From: Theropithecus gelada
Lineage: Eukaryota > Chordata > Mammalia > Primates > Cercopithecidae
Assembly (NCBI RefSeq): GCF_003255815.1
Contig: NC_037682.1
Coordinates: forward strand, 14,660,301 to 14,724,300
Reading direction: 5' to 3'
Length of the DNA: 64,000 nt
In this document: one piece after another, positions 1 through 12,819 of the stretch
Layout: each line of letters begins with the position of its first letter
Position numbering within the stretch: the stretch's first letter is position 1
Translations under genes and position numbers: made by a program
The notes under the pieces: model-generated
The model's input: only the letters and a program-made list of their open reading frames with translations
Databases searched by the model: none
What the model was told of the DNA's origin: nothing

Positions 1-111
1 GAGAATGGCGTGAACTCGGGAGGCAGAGCTTGCAGTGAGCCGAGATCACTCCGCTGCACTCCAGCCTGGGTGGCAGAGCCAGACCCCATCTCAAAAAAAA
101 AAAAAAAAAAA
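1..111 (+). mobile_element. Alu, 3' part (cut by window edge)
   Basis: The sequence reads as the right monomer of an Alu in sense orientation, with the typical GCAGTGAGCCGAGAT and CACTCCAGCCTGGG blocks, and ends in an A tail at 93-110. The left part lies outside the window. The wording resembles AluY/AluS, but the subfamily is not determined. Confidence 0.95.
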
Positions 112-119
112 TAACAAAC

Positions 120-640
120 ATGGTTCAAAACCAAGGCAAGTATTATTAATGATGGGCTGGCCAAGGGAAGGAGCTATGAAATGCAGTTTAGTGCCCTTTA
201 CCAGGAGCCCCATGACTCAGTAGCTGTTGTCATTATTTTGGAGGCCAGTCAGCAGGCTTTAGGGTGACATTTCTTACTAATCCTGGTTGATTATTATTCC
301 TGAAGGAGACGTAAGTCACCATTTGCAGCAGTTAGAAGATCTAGTCTCCTTTTATTTTGCAAAGTGATCACTGCCAAGGGGTTTATTTGATTTCATAATG
401 TTACAATACTCTGGGCAATGCCATTCAAGCTTTCCATAAAACCCTTGGACAAACATTGGTAGTAGGATAAGGAAGTTGCAATCTGGCTAACTTCCAGTCC
501 TACTCCTGCTGTTATTACTAGTCCTACAAAGTGGGGTATGAGTTGGATGGCTCATTTGTATCTGGTGGTTGCAGTTAAAGGTATAATAAGGAGTTGGTTG
601 TTGGGAGCTATGTTAATTTTGAGACATACAATAGTTCTCT
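120..640 (-). mobile_element. Decayed endogenous retrovirus env (TM subunit) remnant
   Basis: Read on the minus strand, about 555 down to 480 gives a hydrophobic, Gly/Ala/Val/Ile-rich stretch like a retroviral fusion peptide. About 370 down to 320 gives an LQN-K-R-LDLL pattern, the immunosuppressive-domain neighbourhood of gamma-type env transmembrane subunits. The frame is interrupted by several stops, including tandem stops just after that motif, so no protein can be made. No LTR was identified next to it. The upstream SU part may lie in the AT-rich DNA to the right but is not recognisable by eye. Confidence 0.6.
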
Positions 641-3600
641 CTTCAATCCACCACTTCCACAAAAGACAAATCACAGAAGAACCAATCTACCTGCAAAATA
701 AGCTTCAGTCCCATATACTTGTCCTGATTACCCACACGAAGTGCAACAAGAATCATTGCCCATATAGACTCTCCTAAACTGGCTTTCTTGGAACATCTCA
801 CAAGGTCATTTCAGTCAAAGTCCTGAGAAAATAACTATTTCCTTCAACTGTGTCACATTACAAAAGAAAACATGTGGTTATTAACTGTATGCAAACAAAC
901 ACATTGCCATGAATTAATGATATTCACAAATAGTTTACAAATTTGGGAGAAATTAGGCAGAGAGAGGGAAATGACTCAAATTCTGTTTATAAAAGCATAC
1001 TCAATACACTTAAAGTATATTTCGAGGCTATAAATAACTCAAAAGAAAAAGATTCTCCAGACTTTAGACACAAAACAAAAAGAATCTGCAATATTTGGAA
1101 CAATAAAAGCCATAAAAATCATTTCTGTCTTCCATTAGTTCAATCCATGCAATCAACTCCTGCTCTACTTCATATTAGGTTAGCAATCTTTATGAACACA
1201 TCAGCCTTTCAATTGGTACCCTGGAAGTTTTCTCTCTAATTCAATGACACAATCTCCAAAGCTATCAGAAACTTGTATTCAAGAGTCCTTTTCATGATTT
1301 CCTCCAGAGAAGCAAGCATTGGACTGTAGCTTATTATAAGTCACATTTATTGAGAAGGAACAAAGTAAAACATCAATGATGGATGACAAAAGTCTTAAGA
1401 CAGTCATAGATAAAAGACATAATTGACAAGGAAATTTGTTTATTTCTGTGGTATACAACAATATAACATAATAATCATATATTACCGACAACCTATATTA
1501 AGACATATCAGAATTTTAGGAATCTCATATAATCCTGGAACACATATTAATAACACATCTATATAAATACAACTCAAAGGAAATTAAATACCATCTCAGA
1601 TTTGATAATGCCTCCTCTATAATTCTAACATTACAAATAAGCCTAGCAAGCCCAACATGTCTCTTTTGAACTTCAGGAAACTTAAGATCCAAAAAATTTG
1701 AGGTCAGAAAACTGAATTTAAAACTCGAAAAAGTCTATCAGATTTCAAAGGTCTCACTGACGTTCAATATCACAAAATAAGATCACAAGTTACTATAAAA
1801 TTGTCATTCAGGTAGCCAAAATTATAATACAAAAACGTTTACTCTTCCATACAGAGGAAACACAGTTTCCCAAACAGTAACACCTAATACTTAAGACAGC
1901 ATGAGGCCAACTAAATCTGTCTCTTCCCCCTCCGTTTTCTCCCTGCAGTTCACTCAAAAGGTAAACAAAAACTTTTTATCTCTTAATACTATCCAAACAC
2001 TTTGTTCAAAAGCAAAAACCAAAATTTTACCTTCCAGTAGTGCATTACTAATGTTAAAGCTAATTTTAATAAAACCTTATAAACAAATCTAATTTTAATC
2101 AGTTTGACCACAAGGTAAGATTTCATAATTTTTTATCAATGTTTTCAATTTTCTATTAAACGTCAGATCAATGTTCTAAGAAAGCCCTGTTATTGTAATC
2201 CATGCCCTGATTCTGGTTTTTCATTAGTGTCCTTTTTATATTAATGTTTAATTACAGAAAATCTTTGAACTAATCTAGTCCATCAGATGGGCCCGTACAA
2301 TCTCACAGGCCCACCTTTTCCATGATAGTCCCTGGGCCTAGAGGGATCAAATAGTTTAATTTCTAGTCTTGTGTTTCACAAAAGCAGTTCATTTTGTTGA
2401 CCCCCTTCTCCTGAGTGTGATGATGATGCTTCAACTGGTGTTAATGCTCATAATTTAGCAGGGGTCATTGCCTTTTTCCAACCCACGAGTCAAAGCCCTG
2501 TAACTTACCAGCACAAACATTAGTTAATAAGATATTTACATTACAGAAAGTCTGATTATTCTCTTTAACATGTTACAAATTAAAACACTATGATTTGGCA
2601 TTTAGGAGTTACTGCCTGCGGTATTTCGAACCATTGTATTAAAGTAGTTAGGTTGCTCATTGCATATATCTAATTGCTAGCATTCTAGTGACAGAACTGT
2701 GACGAAAAACATCAAAAGTGTCATAGGTCCTATGCCAAACATATCAAAGCAAGACAACTAACTTTTCTCTCCATCATTAAAAAATGGTAAATGCAAATAC
2801 CAGTATAAGGATAAAAAATCTCCTTTCACTTAAATACTATACAACGAAACAAGAATGAAGTAAAAACAAACACAAAATAATTTCTTTTCAGCTATTTTAA
2901 AAGGGCATTATCACATCTTTTCAAGATTGGCTTCCAGATAGAGCACTGACATCTAATTAGCTACCTTTCACCACCCAAATTTTCAAACCAGTCTAACACT
3001 TGCACATGTTTTGTTTTCAAGCACACACATGAAGGCCCATCAGTAGTAAATGGCTTGGGATAAAAAAAATCACTAGAAAGTCTCACATTTTTATTGCTAC
3101 ATAATCCAAGTGAGTGTCACTTAATTTTAGTAATGTTCAATACAACCAGATTAGTTTGAGAGAAATCCCAATCAATATAATTTATTTAACGACAAGGCCA
3201 ATCTTTTTTGAATGTTAAAACTTCGTAGCCATATCATAGTATTTCTTCATTACCTAAAGGGAAAGATGTGAAACCTACTCAAATTATTAATTGAATTGAA
3301 TTACCTTGGAAATAAACATCATTTAAACATTTTTATTCTTACCTACTTTTTCAAATAATAAATAATGTACAATTTCTGTTCAGAACTTATTTAGAAAGCC
3401 TTTTATGCAATTTTCTTTTGCCTGGAGCCTTAAAGCTCTCATAGCTCTCTAGATCATCAGAGGCAAGTAAAACCAAGTGAATTCTAAATGGCTGTTGTGC
3501 TCTGTCAATTCCTGCAGGCCCAACAAATGTAGCCTAGGAATTCAGATAAATAGAACAATTGATGACTTGCTAGAAATGCACAGGAAACAAAATAACTGTT

Positions 3601-5021
3601 CACAGAACAAAATAAAAGCCTTCCACCAGAAACGAATAAAAAAAAAACAAACCACAATGGTTTTATATATATGAATACACAAGCCAACCCAAAGGAGAAA
3701 AAAACAGCAAACAAATGAAAATTTAGAAGCAAAAACAAATAAACAGAAAACCAACCCTAAATTTTTCCTACTCAGTTTATCTTAGAAACTAACATGTTAC
3801 CTAGAGCCTAAAAACCTATATAATGAATATTTTATTCCTGATACACAATTCAATATCTTTAAGTCTACCAATATCACCATAAATCCTGTGCAATTAGGAA
3901 ATTCACTCTAGGTACATGATCAGTAAATACTCCAGTGCCAGCAATATTCATGCAAAACAGTAAACATAGTATGAAGCAATGCAAGCAGATACGTGAAATT
4001 TGGTTCTACGCTAAATCTGGCTTCATGCTTATCTGCACTGAAAAAGAATCACCAAACTGCCAATGCATTTCTTTACAATATTTCTTATTTTACTTGAATC
4101 AAGACTAAGAGTTTTAAATATGAAAATGTTAATTAGCCAAATTTCTACAAATCCTTATCATGTTTTAAATAATATTTTATTATGTAAACTTTTTCAGCTT
4201 TCTATTTTCACTCTATCTGTATGAAGACAGACACACAAAGAAACAGGAAAAATTACGTATGACTTACGTAGACAATCCACGACATGCCTGAGCTTTCTGT
4301 TCAGTCCCAGATTTTCTTCTTCTTCTTTAGATAACCAGTCATTTTACTCGAGGCCAAAACAATTTACCATACAAGATACTTTCTCATGAAAATTATTATC
4401 TTTTCTTTACAACCTTCCTTATCAAAAATATGTTTTTATAAGCATAACTTTCTTCATAACTCTTTGCCCTACTTACAGATTTCTTACTACCTTGTGTCAT
4501 AAATAACTTTTTCAAATATGTAATTTGAAATAACTTTTAATTTTTATTATTTTTGCTACTAATAACACATCTTTTTGGCACATTTTATGTATATAATTAC
4601 ATATTAACTATAATTCTTGTCCTTAGTAGCCTTAACTTTTAGTGAAACCCTAAAAAGCAAGAAATCTTGAACTATCAGATATAAGCGTTTTATAGATAAG
4701 AACAATTCCACAATTTTTAGAAATATATTTCCCCATAGCACAACCCTTTCTTAATTGGAAATGATCCAGATATTCAATGAGCATCAAAAATAATTTTCAA
4801 ATTTTAAATTACACAAAAAGTTTACCTAAAACATTTATCCCGTTTATATGTACTCAACTCTTTCATTTTTAACAGTTTATTTAGGTTACTTCTGAAAACT
4901 GAGATATTAGACACCATCATTTAAACTCAGACGTTGTTAACCATTTTATAATCTATGAATATCAGGTCTTCACTGAAATAAGAACCTTAAAGTAGACATT
5001 CTCACCAATAACAGAGAAGAT
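641..5021. other. AT-rich intergenic DNA, no gene recognised
   Basis: About 4.4 kb of AT-rich sequence with only short chance ORFs in all frames. It may contain further decayed retroviral sequence belonging to the env remnant on its left, since the later L1 sits at its right edge. I could not identify LTR ends, a pol reading frame or any RNA gene. Confidence 0.5.
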
Positions 5022-7875
5022 TCAGCTGTTTTATTTTATTTTATGTTATTCTTTTAAGTTCTGGGGTACATATACAGGATGTTCAGATTTGTTACATAGG
5101 TAAATGTATGCCATGGTGGTTTGCTGTCACCTATCAACCCATCACCTATGTATTAAGCCCAGCATGTATTAGCTATTTTCCCTAATGCTATCATCATCTG
5201 TGTCCTCCCCTGACAGGCCCCAGTGTGTGTTGTTCCCCTCCCCATGTTTGTGTGTTCTCATTGAGAACATGATATGTGTCTCTTGAATACAGCACACCAA
5301 TGGGTCTTGTCTTTTTATCCAGTTTGCCATTCTGTGTCTTTTAATTGGGCATTTAGCCCATTTACATTTAAAGTTAGTGCTGTTATGTGAGAATTTGATC
5401 TTGTCCTCATGATGCTGGCTGGTAAATTTTGCAGAGTTGTTAATGCAGTTGCTTCATAGTTCCATTGGCCTGTGTACTTCAGTATCTTTTTGTAGTGGCT
5501 GGTATTTTTCCCCTTGCCAATCATGTTTGGTGCTTCATCCAGGAGCTCTTGCAAGGCAAGCCTGGTGGTGATGAAATCCTTCAGCATTTGCTTGTCTAAA
5601 AATGATTTTATTTCTTTTTCACTTATGAAGCTTAGTTTGGTCAAATATGAAATTCCAGGTTGAAAATTCTTTTCTTTAAGAATGTTGAATGGCCCCCAAT
5701 TTCTTCTGGCTTGTGGGTTTCTGTTGAGAGGTCTGCTGTTAGTCTGACGGGCTTCCCTTTCTAAGTGATCTGGCCTTTCTGGCTGTCCTTAACATTTTTT
5801 CTTCATTTTGACCTTAGATAATCTGAAGATTATGTGTCTTGGGGTTGATCTTCTTGTGGAGTATGTTATTGGGGTTCTCTGGACTTCCTGAATTTGAATG
5901 TTGACCTGTCTTGCTAGGTTGGGGAAGTTCTCCTGGATGATATCCTGAAGTGCATTTTCCAATTTGGTTCCATTCTCTTCGTTTCTTTCAGGTATTTCTA
6001 TCAGTCATAGGTTTGGTCTTTTTATGTAGTCTTATAGTTCTCAGATGTTTTGTTAGATCCTGTTTATTGTTTTTTCTCTAATCTTGTCTGACTGCCTGAT
6101 TTCAGCAAGATAGTCTTCAAGTTCTGTTATTCTTTCTTCCACTTGGTTGATTTGGTTGTTGATACTTGTGTTTGCATCATGAAGTTCTCTTGCTGTGCTT
6201 TTCAGCTCTATCAGGTCATTTATGTTCCTCTGTAAACTGATTATTCTAGATAACAGCTCATGTAATGTTTTATCATGGTTCTTATCTTCTTTGCATTGGC
6301 TTAGAACATAATCCTTTAGCTCCGCAAACTTTGTTATTACCCACTTTCTGGCATCTGCTTCTGTCAGTTCATCTGTCTCAGCTTCAGCCTCATTCTATGC
6401 CCTTGCTGGAGAAGTGTTGCAATCATTTGGAGGAGAAGAGGCATTCTGACTTTTGGAATTTTCAGGAATTTTGCATTGATTTTTCCTCACTTTCAGGGAT
6501 TTATCTACCTTGGATCTTTGAAGCTGTTGATCTTCGTATGGGGTTTTTGTGTGGTCTTTTGTTGATATTGTTGTTGTTGTGGCCTTCTGTTAGTTTGTTT
6601 TTCTTCTAACAACGAGGCCCTGTTTCTGCATGTCTGCTGCAGTTTGCTGGGGGTTCACTGCAGACTCTGTTCACCTAAGTATCACCAGTGGAAGCTTCAA
6701 GACAGTAAAAATTCCTGCCTGTTCCTTTTTCTGGAAGCTTCATCCCAGTGGGGCACCAACCTGATGCCAGCCAGAACCCTCCTGTATGAAGTTTCTAGTG
6801 ACCCCTGTTGGGAGGTCTTACCCATCCAGGAGGCATAGGATCAGGGCCCTGCTTATGGAAGCAGACTGGCTCTCCCTTAGCAGAGCTGGTGCATGGTGCT
6901 GGGGAAATCTCCCTTGTCCAAATTATGCAGACTCTTTAGAGCCAGCAGGCAGGAAAGATTAAGTCTGCTGAACCTGAGACTGTGGCTGTCCCTTCCCTCA
7001 GGTTCTCTGTCCCAGGGAGATGTGAGTTCTGTCTGTAAACCCCTAGATGGAGTTGCTGGAATTCCTGTAGGGAGGCCCTGCCTGGTGAGGAGGGATGGAT
7101 CCAGGTCCCACCTAAAGAGGCAGCCTGGCCATGATCTGTCACAGCCACTGTGCTGTGATGTGGGCTGTACCACCCAGTCCAGACCACCCAATGTCCCTAG
7201 CACTTATAGGGGAAAACTGCCTGTCGTGGCAGTCACCCTTCACCCCAGGAACTCAGTCATCTTAGGCAGACTCAAGGAGGCTGTGCTGGCCAGCCAAGAT
7301 TTCAAACCAATGGGTCTTAGCTTGCAGGATTCCATGGAAGTGGGACCTGCTGAGTGAGGCCATTTGGCTCCCTATCTTCAGCCCCCTTTCCACTGGAGTG
7401 GAGAGTTCTCTTGCCTCACTGGAGTTCTGGGAACCACCAGAGTATGCAAAAACTGCAGCTCTGTGCCTGCCTGAACAGCCACTGACTGGAGCAGCTGCCA
7501 TGGGTCTGCCCAGTTTTATGCTTGAGACCCAAGGCCCCGGTGGTGTAGGCTCACGAGGGAATCTCCTGATCTGCAGATTGCAAAAGTCCATGGAAAATTG
7601 TAGTACCCCAGGCAGGTAGCATAGTCTCTCCCTGCCTCCCTTGGCTTGGGGCGGGAGGTCTCTTTTTCCTGAGCAGCTTTTGTGTGAACCATCACCCCAC
7701 CCTACTTTTCCTTGCTCTCCATAGGTTGCCCCAACTGCCTAGTCACAATGAGAAGATCTAAGTACCTCAGTTGTAAATGCAGAAATAACTTGTCCTTTGC
7801 ATTTGTTTCAGTGGGAGCTGCAGACTGAATCTGTTCCTACGTGGCCATCTTGGTCCCTCTCCCCTCAGGTGTTTT
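5022..7875 (-). mobile_element. L1 retrotransposon with internal ORF2 deletion, with target-site duplication
   Basis: The element lies antisense. Its A tail appears as a T-rich stretch from 5033 and its 3' UTR runs to about 5270. At 5271 the sequence jumps to the very start of ORF2, followed by the end of ORF1 (around 5400-5640), the rest of ORF1 (to about 6600) and the 5' UTR. The L1 5' terminus, the reverse complement of the usual AAGATGGCC start, is at about 7835-7864. An imperfect target-site duplication, TCAGCTGTTTT (5022-5032) and TCAGGTGTTTT (7865-7875), brackets it. Almost all of ORF2, including reverse transcriptase, is missing, and ORF1 has many disablements. The C-terminal piece of ORF1 and the N-terminal piece of ORF2 happen to share one open frame at 5315-5644. 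The copy is dead. Confidence 0.88.
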
Positions 7876-9539
7876 CATTAAACCAATAACATATTTAGTA
7901 TTACTTATTAAAAAATCTGCACAAAGATCTTTTTGTTTTGGCTAGGTTTATATTTTTATAACCTTCTATGCCAAACCCTGACACCTCAAAATATCTACAA
8001 AAGACAAATATGAAATCCAGATGAAAATGTATGCTGACAATTTTGAAGGCATTTCTACTTTTATTTTACCAATAATTTTAAAGCCAGCTTGTTTAGTAAA
8101 GTTATACTTGTCATGTGAACTTGAAAATTGCTTGGACTTATTTACTTAATTTATGAGTGCTCTTTTACTTATAAGCCAATTTGTAGACACAGTGTATAAG
8201 AGTAAGTGCATACAAATAAACGCATCTAGACATGTATACACACACACAAACGAAGATCCAATAGCTTTTGCCTAGATAGCCATGAGATAGTAACACAAGT
8301 TCACTGGTTTTACTTTCTTTGCCCCAGTAGGTAATCCAATGAAGGCTGTGAACCAAAATCTTGGGTAAAGCAGTTTCCATGGCAGTTAGATTTTTAAAGG
8401 CCAACTTCCTCAGACTTCAAAGAACAATGGGGACAAATAGCACCACAGGAGAATATCACATACTAGCCAGGCCCGACCCTGCTTAGAACTGCAGCACAAA
8501 AGCCTGGGTACATGCGATTCCAACCCAGTTTCCCATTCAACTGGGTCAAACAGTGTTGTAAAAGAATATCAAGTTTACCAAATTCTAATTTCCTATGACT
8601 ATATCAAAGACACACAAATAATCACCAGAACACAGTCCAACTGCTGCAGCAACAAACAAGCCCCACGAATGCCCAAACTGTCCCATTGTCATCTGCAAGA
8701 GAAAATTCTAAGGACAGCTTAGTACTAGACCTCTGAACCTCTGCCAAGGACATCCCCTTTGGAGAGGTTGAGGTCTGGAATAGGATCCCCTGGGAAATCC
8801 CCCTTTGGGGTCCAATCTTAGAGTGTCAGATATCTCTGACCTTAGGTGGGCCCTGGTGTCACTTTTTATGTTTTCTCTCCAGAGGCAATGGCCTACTATG
8901 AGCTTTCCCTTTGTCCCTGGATGAAGGCTTTGACTTCTAGCATCCTTGTAATTTGATAAGGCCACACTTTCCCAGGCTCCCTATTCCACTAGAGTGATAG
9001 CCATGAACTTTAATGATAGGAACTGGAGGCTGGAGAAAGAAGGTCAAAACACCTAAAAGACATTATCTTTTGTAGTTAAGGATTAACCCTATAGGAAATT
9101 TTAGCATAAGAAAGGAAGGTTTAAATCACTTGAAGTGTGTGTATTCACCATGGAAGAGCTCCCAAGCTGCATTGCAGCTGCCGCTTGTGTCACACATAAC
9201 AGTCAGGACTATAACCAGAAAGATAGAAGGCTCTTCCTTTTTCCAGGCAGGGCAGCTGTAGAAAAAAGTGTTCCCATATATGGAAGAGAGAGGAAAAGGT
9301 AAAAAGAGAAGAAAAATAAATCCCAACCTTTGGGATTACCTCTTGGCAAGCTCCCCAAAATCTGTTACCGGTGGAGGATGTCCACGTTCTTGGGTTTTTG
9401 AACAAATAATTGAACAAAACACACAAACAAAGCAATGAAAGAAAAGCACAGATTTATTGAAATGAAAGTACACTCCACAGAGCAGGAGTGGGCTCAGGCA
9501 AGTGGCTCAAGAGAACTGGTTACAGAATTTTCAGGTGTC
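7876..9539. other. Intergenic DNA, nothing recognised
   Basis: No coding exon, RNA gene or clearly nameable repeat was seen. Short open frames here have no protein-like features and no splice context. Confidence 0.4.
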
Positions 9540-9686
9540 TTTTTTTTTTTTTTAATGGAGTCTCATTCTGTCAACCAGGCGGGAGTGCATGGTGTGATCT
9601 GGCTCACTGCAACCTCCGCCTCCCAGATTCAAGCAATTCTCCTGCCCCAGCTTCCTGAGTAGCTGGGACTACAGGCATGCGCCCAT
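9540..9686 (-). mobile_element. Alu, 5'-truncated
   Basis: A T tract (9540-9553) is followed by the antisense right monomer, with TCTGTCAACCAGG, GGCTCACTGCAACC and GTAGCTGGGACTACAGG blocks. The left monomer is absent, giving a typical 5'-truncated insertion. Confidence 0.9.
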
Positions 9687-10619
9687 ATCTTTGAGCCCAT
9701 TTTATATGATGGTTCTTGAGCAAAAGACAAACATTTCTGAAGACTTGCTTCTTTAATGGTTGTGTGTATAAACCATGTGAATCATCACAATCAACCCTAA
9801 ATCATATCTGTTTTGGCCATAACTATTCTTCCTTAATCCCCTTGCAATTTCTACATCCTCTGATTCATCTATCAGCATATGTGAGATTTTGTTATTTTTC
9901 TTGTTTTACTGTCTTCTTCCAGAGTTGTTAACATTCTTTTCTAAACTTCTCTGTATTCTTTCCCCGAAGCATAGAACATGGGTAGGTCAAACTATATGCT
10001 TAATAAATATTTATTGGACAATGAATAAATATATCCAAATTCATTTGGTAGGAAATTTAGAGATTTTATTCTACAATAAGGGAATTAACACTTATTAGAT
10101 GCTTATAATATGTCAAGCATTGTGCACAGCAGTTTTTTAAAGTTGTGTTTCAATTCTATAACATATACACAGATTCCTTGTTTGAAAAAATTCATATGCT
10201 AGCAGAGAAAATGCTTATTTGACTTTATCCTCAATTTCAATCTCTTTCTGTGCTCCCCAATAGGTAATGACTATTAAGAGTTGAGATGTAAATTTAGACT
10301 TTTTCTGCATATTCACATTCATGTATATGTACCAATTGAAAATAAATAATACTATTTTATGTGACTCTGTGTGTATTTACATAAATGGTATCATACTGAG
10401 TGATCATTCCACGCCTTGCTTTTTTTTCATTGAATATTATTTCTTGGAGCTCTTTCTGTGTTAATAGATCTACCTCGGTCTTTTTAAATTGTTTCATAGA
10501 ATTGATACATAAAATCTATGTACCTATTCACCCATTAATGGATATTTAAGTAGTTTCCAGATTTTACCAATTTATTACAAACAGTAATTGAACATGCTGC
10601 TTTATGCCAATAAGCAATG
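9687..10619 (-). mobile_element. Unassigned DNA, then old L1M-type 3' fragment
   Basis: From about 10290 to 10608 the wording (ATGGTATCATACTGAGTGATC, CCATTAATGGATATTT) matches the antisense 3' region of ancient L1M-type elements. The preceding 600 bases hold nothing I recognise. The Alu that follows inserted into the L1 fragment. Confidence 0.5.
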
Positions 10620-10940
10620 TTTTTTCTTTCTTTCTTTTCTTTTCTTTTTTTTTTTTTTCAGATGGAGTCCAGCTCTTTTGCCCAGGCTGGAGTGCAGTGG
10701 CACAATCTCGGCTCATTGCAACCTCTGCCTCCTAGGTTCAAGTGATTCTTCTGCCTCAGTCTCCTGAGTATCTGGAACTACAGGCATGCGCCACCATGCC
10801 CGGCTAATTTCTGTATTTTTAGTGGGGACAGGGTTTCACCATATTGGCCAGGCTGGTCTCAAACTGCTGACCTTGTGATCCGCTTGCCTCGGCCTCTCAA
10901 AGTGCTGGAATTACAGGCTTGAGCCATCGCTCTCAGCCCT
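10620..10940 (-). mobile_element. Alu, full length
   Basis: A full antisense Alu dimer with a long T/TTTC-rich tail. AATAAGCAATG (10609-10619) on the left and AATATGCAAT (10941-10950) on the right look like a decayed target-site duplication. Confidence 0.95.
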
Positions 10941-12168
10941 AATATGCAATTTTTATGGTAGAAACTGAGAGGTTGAATTGCTGTTTCTAGGGAATGTCTA
11001 CCCATCTATGTAACAGGGCACCAATCACCTTACACTTTTTGGAAGAATGATATTGTTACTCTCTTTTGATGGGCTCTTTATATGTATCCCTTTAATCCTT
11101 GAAACAGTACTGTTAGATTGGGTTGTTTATTTTCCTCATCTACATACAACATACTACAGATGACAGAAAGGCTTCTCACATACACTATTTCTCTTTCAGT
11201 TCTCACAACCACACTATGAGATAGAAATTTTCATCATTTTTATGTGAGATAAGATATATAAGGCTGGAAAGGAGGTGAAGTAAACTATACTCTGACATAC
11301 ACTAATAAATTAAGAAAATCTCAAGTGCATATTTACATGACATCAGGGTCATTCATTGAAAATACACATTTTTCACTTGTATGCTTGGTACCACTCAGAG
11401 ACAAAGAAGAAAATATTAAAGCAAATTCTTTCAAAAACTTGCTAAATATTTTCTCTAGTCAGGCATGATGTAAGTGCAGAAAGAGAAAGAAGAACTGGCT
11501 TGCTTCTGCAAAATAGAATCAGTTTTAATAAGATCGCCACCTAAGTTATTTACCAGGAGTGATGAGCTGCATATAACATAGCATTATTCAAAAGTAATGA
11601 ATTTCTTAATGGAGAAACTTTGTAATTTTTTTTTTTCATAAATGGCCATAAAACAAGGAAGAAACCAAAATGTTAAAACATAAACAGAATTGAATTAATA
11701 ATGAATAAGTAATGCTTTCCAAAGTTAATGATAGCAAGGAGGCTCTACCCAGTTTATAGCCACTGTCTACACTCAGCTAAAGGACTCACCAGCTGTGCTT
11801 GTAGCCTCTAGCAAAGGAAAACTGTCTTAAGTGTCAACGTACCAAGTATCAGGGGTTGGGGGAACAGTTAATAAAGAGAGGGATGGATGTTTTAAAGTCT
11901 ACCCCCGGATTAAGCCAGGTACGAAAAGACTGCCACACGACATTGCATCAGAATCCACAAAGAACGATTTATACTGAAAGACTCTAGAAGAAATAGACTC
12001 TCTGACAACTGTCCTCTTCACTACAATTTTCCTGTATTCATCCTATTAACAATCTATACTGTATCATTGAACATGGAAACATAAACTCTTTCCACATTGG
12101 TCACTAACAAGTTTTGAGTGAAATTTGTGGCCCATCTGTAGCAAGAAGTTTAGTCACTCTGGGAGCAC
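10941..12168. other. Intergenic DNA with one copy of a 91-bp inverted duplicate
   Basis: No gene or familiar repeat was recognised. The segment 11842-11932 is the reverse complement, at 81 of 91 bases by hand alignment, of 14453-14543 (see that entry). The flanks of the two copies are unrelated. Confidence 0.6.
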
Positions 12169-12470
12169 TTTTTTTTTTTTTTTTTTTTAAGATGGAGTCT
12201 CCCACAGTTGCCTGGGCTGAAGTGCAATGGTGTGATCTCAGCTCACTGCAACCTCTGCCTCCCAGATTCAAGCTATTCTCCTGCCTCAGCCTACTGAGTA
12301 GCTGGGATTACAGGCACCCGCCACCACACTAGCTATTTTTTTGTATTTTTTAGTAGAAATAGGGTTTCACTATGTTGGCCAGGTTGGTCTCAAACTTCTG
12401 ACCTCATGATCCATCTGCCTCGACCTCCCAAAGTGCTAGGATTACAGGAAGTGAGCCACCATGCCCAGTC
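12169..12470 (-). mobile_element. Alu, full length
   Basis: Antisense Alu dimer following a T tract of about 20 bases, with GATGGAGTCTC, GCTCACTGCAACC and CCTCCCAAAGTGCT blocks and an end in the CCACCATGCCCAG head. Confidence 0.95.
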
Positions 12471-12529
12471 TTTTATTCTTATTCCTGGCTTTTCTCTGCA
12501 TCTCTGTTTTTGCTTTTATCATTCGTCAC

Positions 12530-12819
12530 TTTTTTTTTTTTAGATGGAGTGTCACTCTGTTGCCCAGGCTGGAGTGCAGTGGCGCGATCTCAGCTCACTG
12601 CAAGCTCTGCCTCCCGGGTTCATTCTCCTGCCTCAGCCTCCCAAGTAGCTGGGATGACAGGCACCCGCCACCATGCCCAGCTAATTTTTTTTGTATTTTT
12701 AGTACAGACCGAGTTTCACCGTGTTAACCAGGATGGTCTGGATCTTTTGACCTCGTGATCCGCCCGCCTCGGCCTCCCAAAGTGCTGGGATTACAGGCCT
12801 GCGCCACTGAGCCTGGCCT
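12530..12819 (-). mobile_element. Alu, full length
   Basis: A second antisense Alu, 60 bases from the previous one, in the same orientation. It is closer to consensus (GTTGCCCAGGCTGGAGTGCA, TCGGCCTCCCAAAGTGCT), which suggests a younger AluS or AluY; the subfamily is not determined. Confidence 0.95.

Noticed and set aside
6877..7619. Several 70-154 codon open frames on both strands
   Set aside because: They lie in the GC-richer 5' UTR of the L1 and have no protein features beyond that element.
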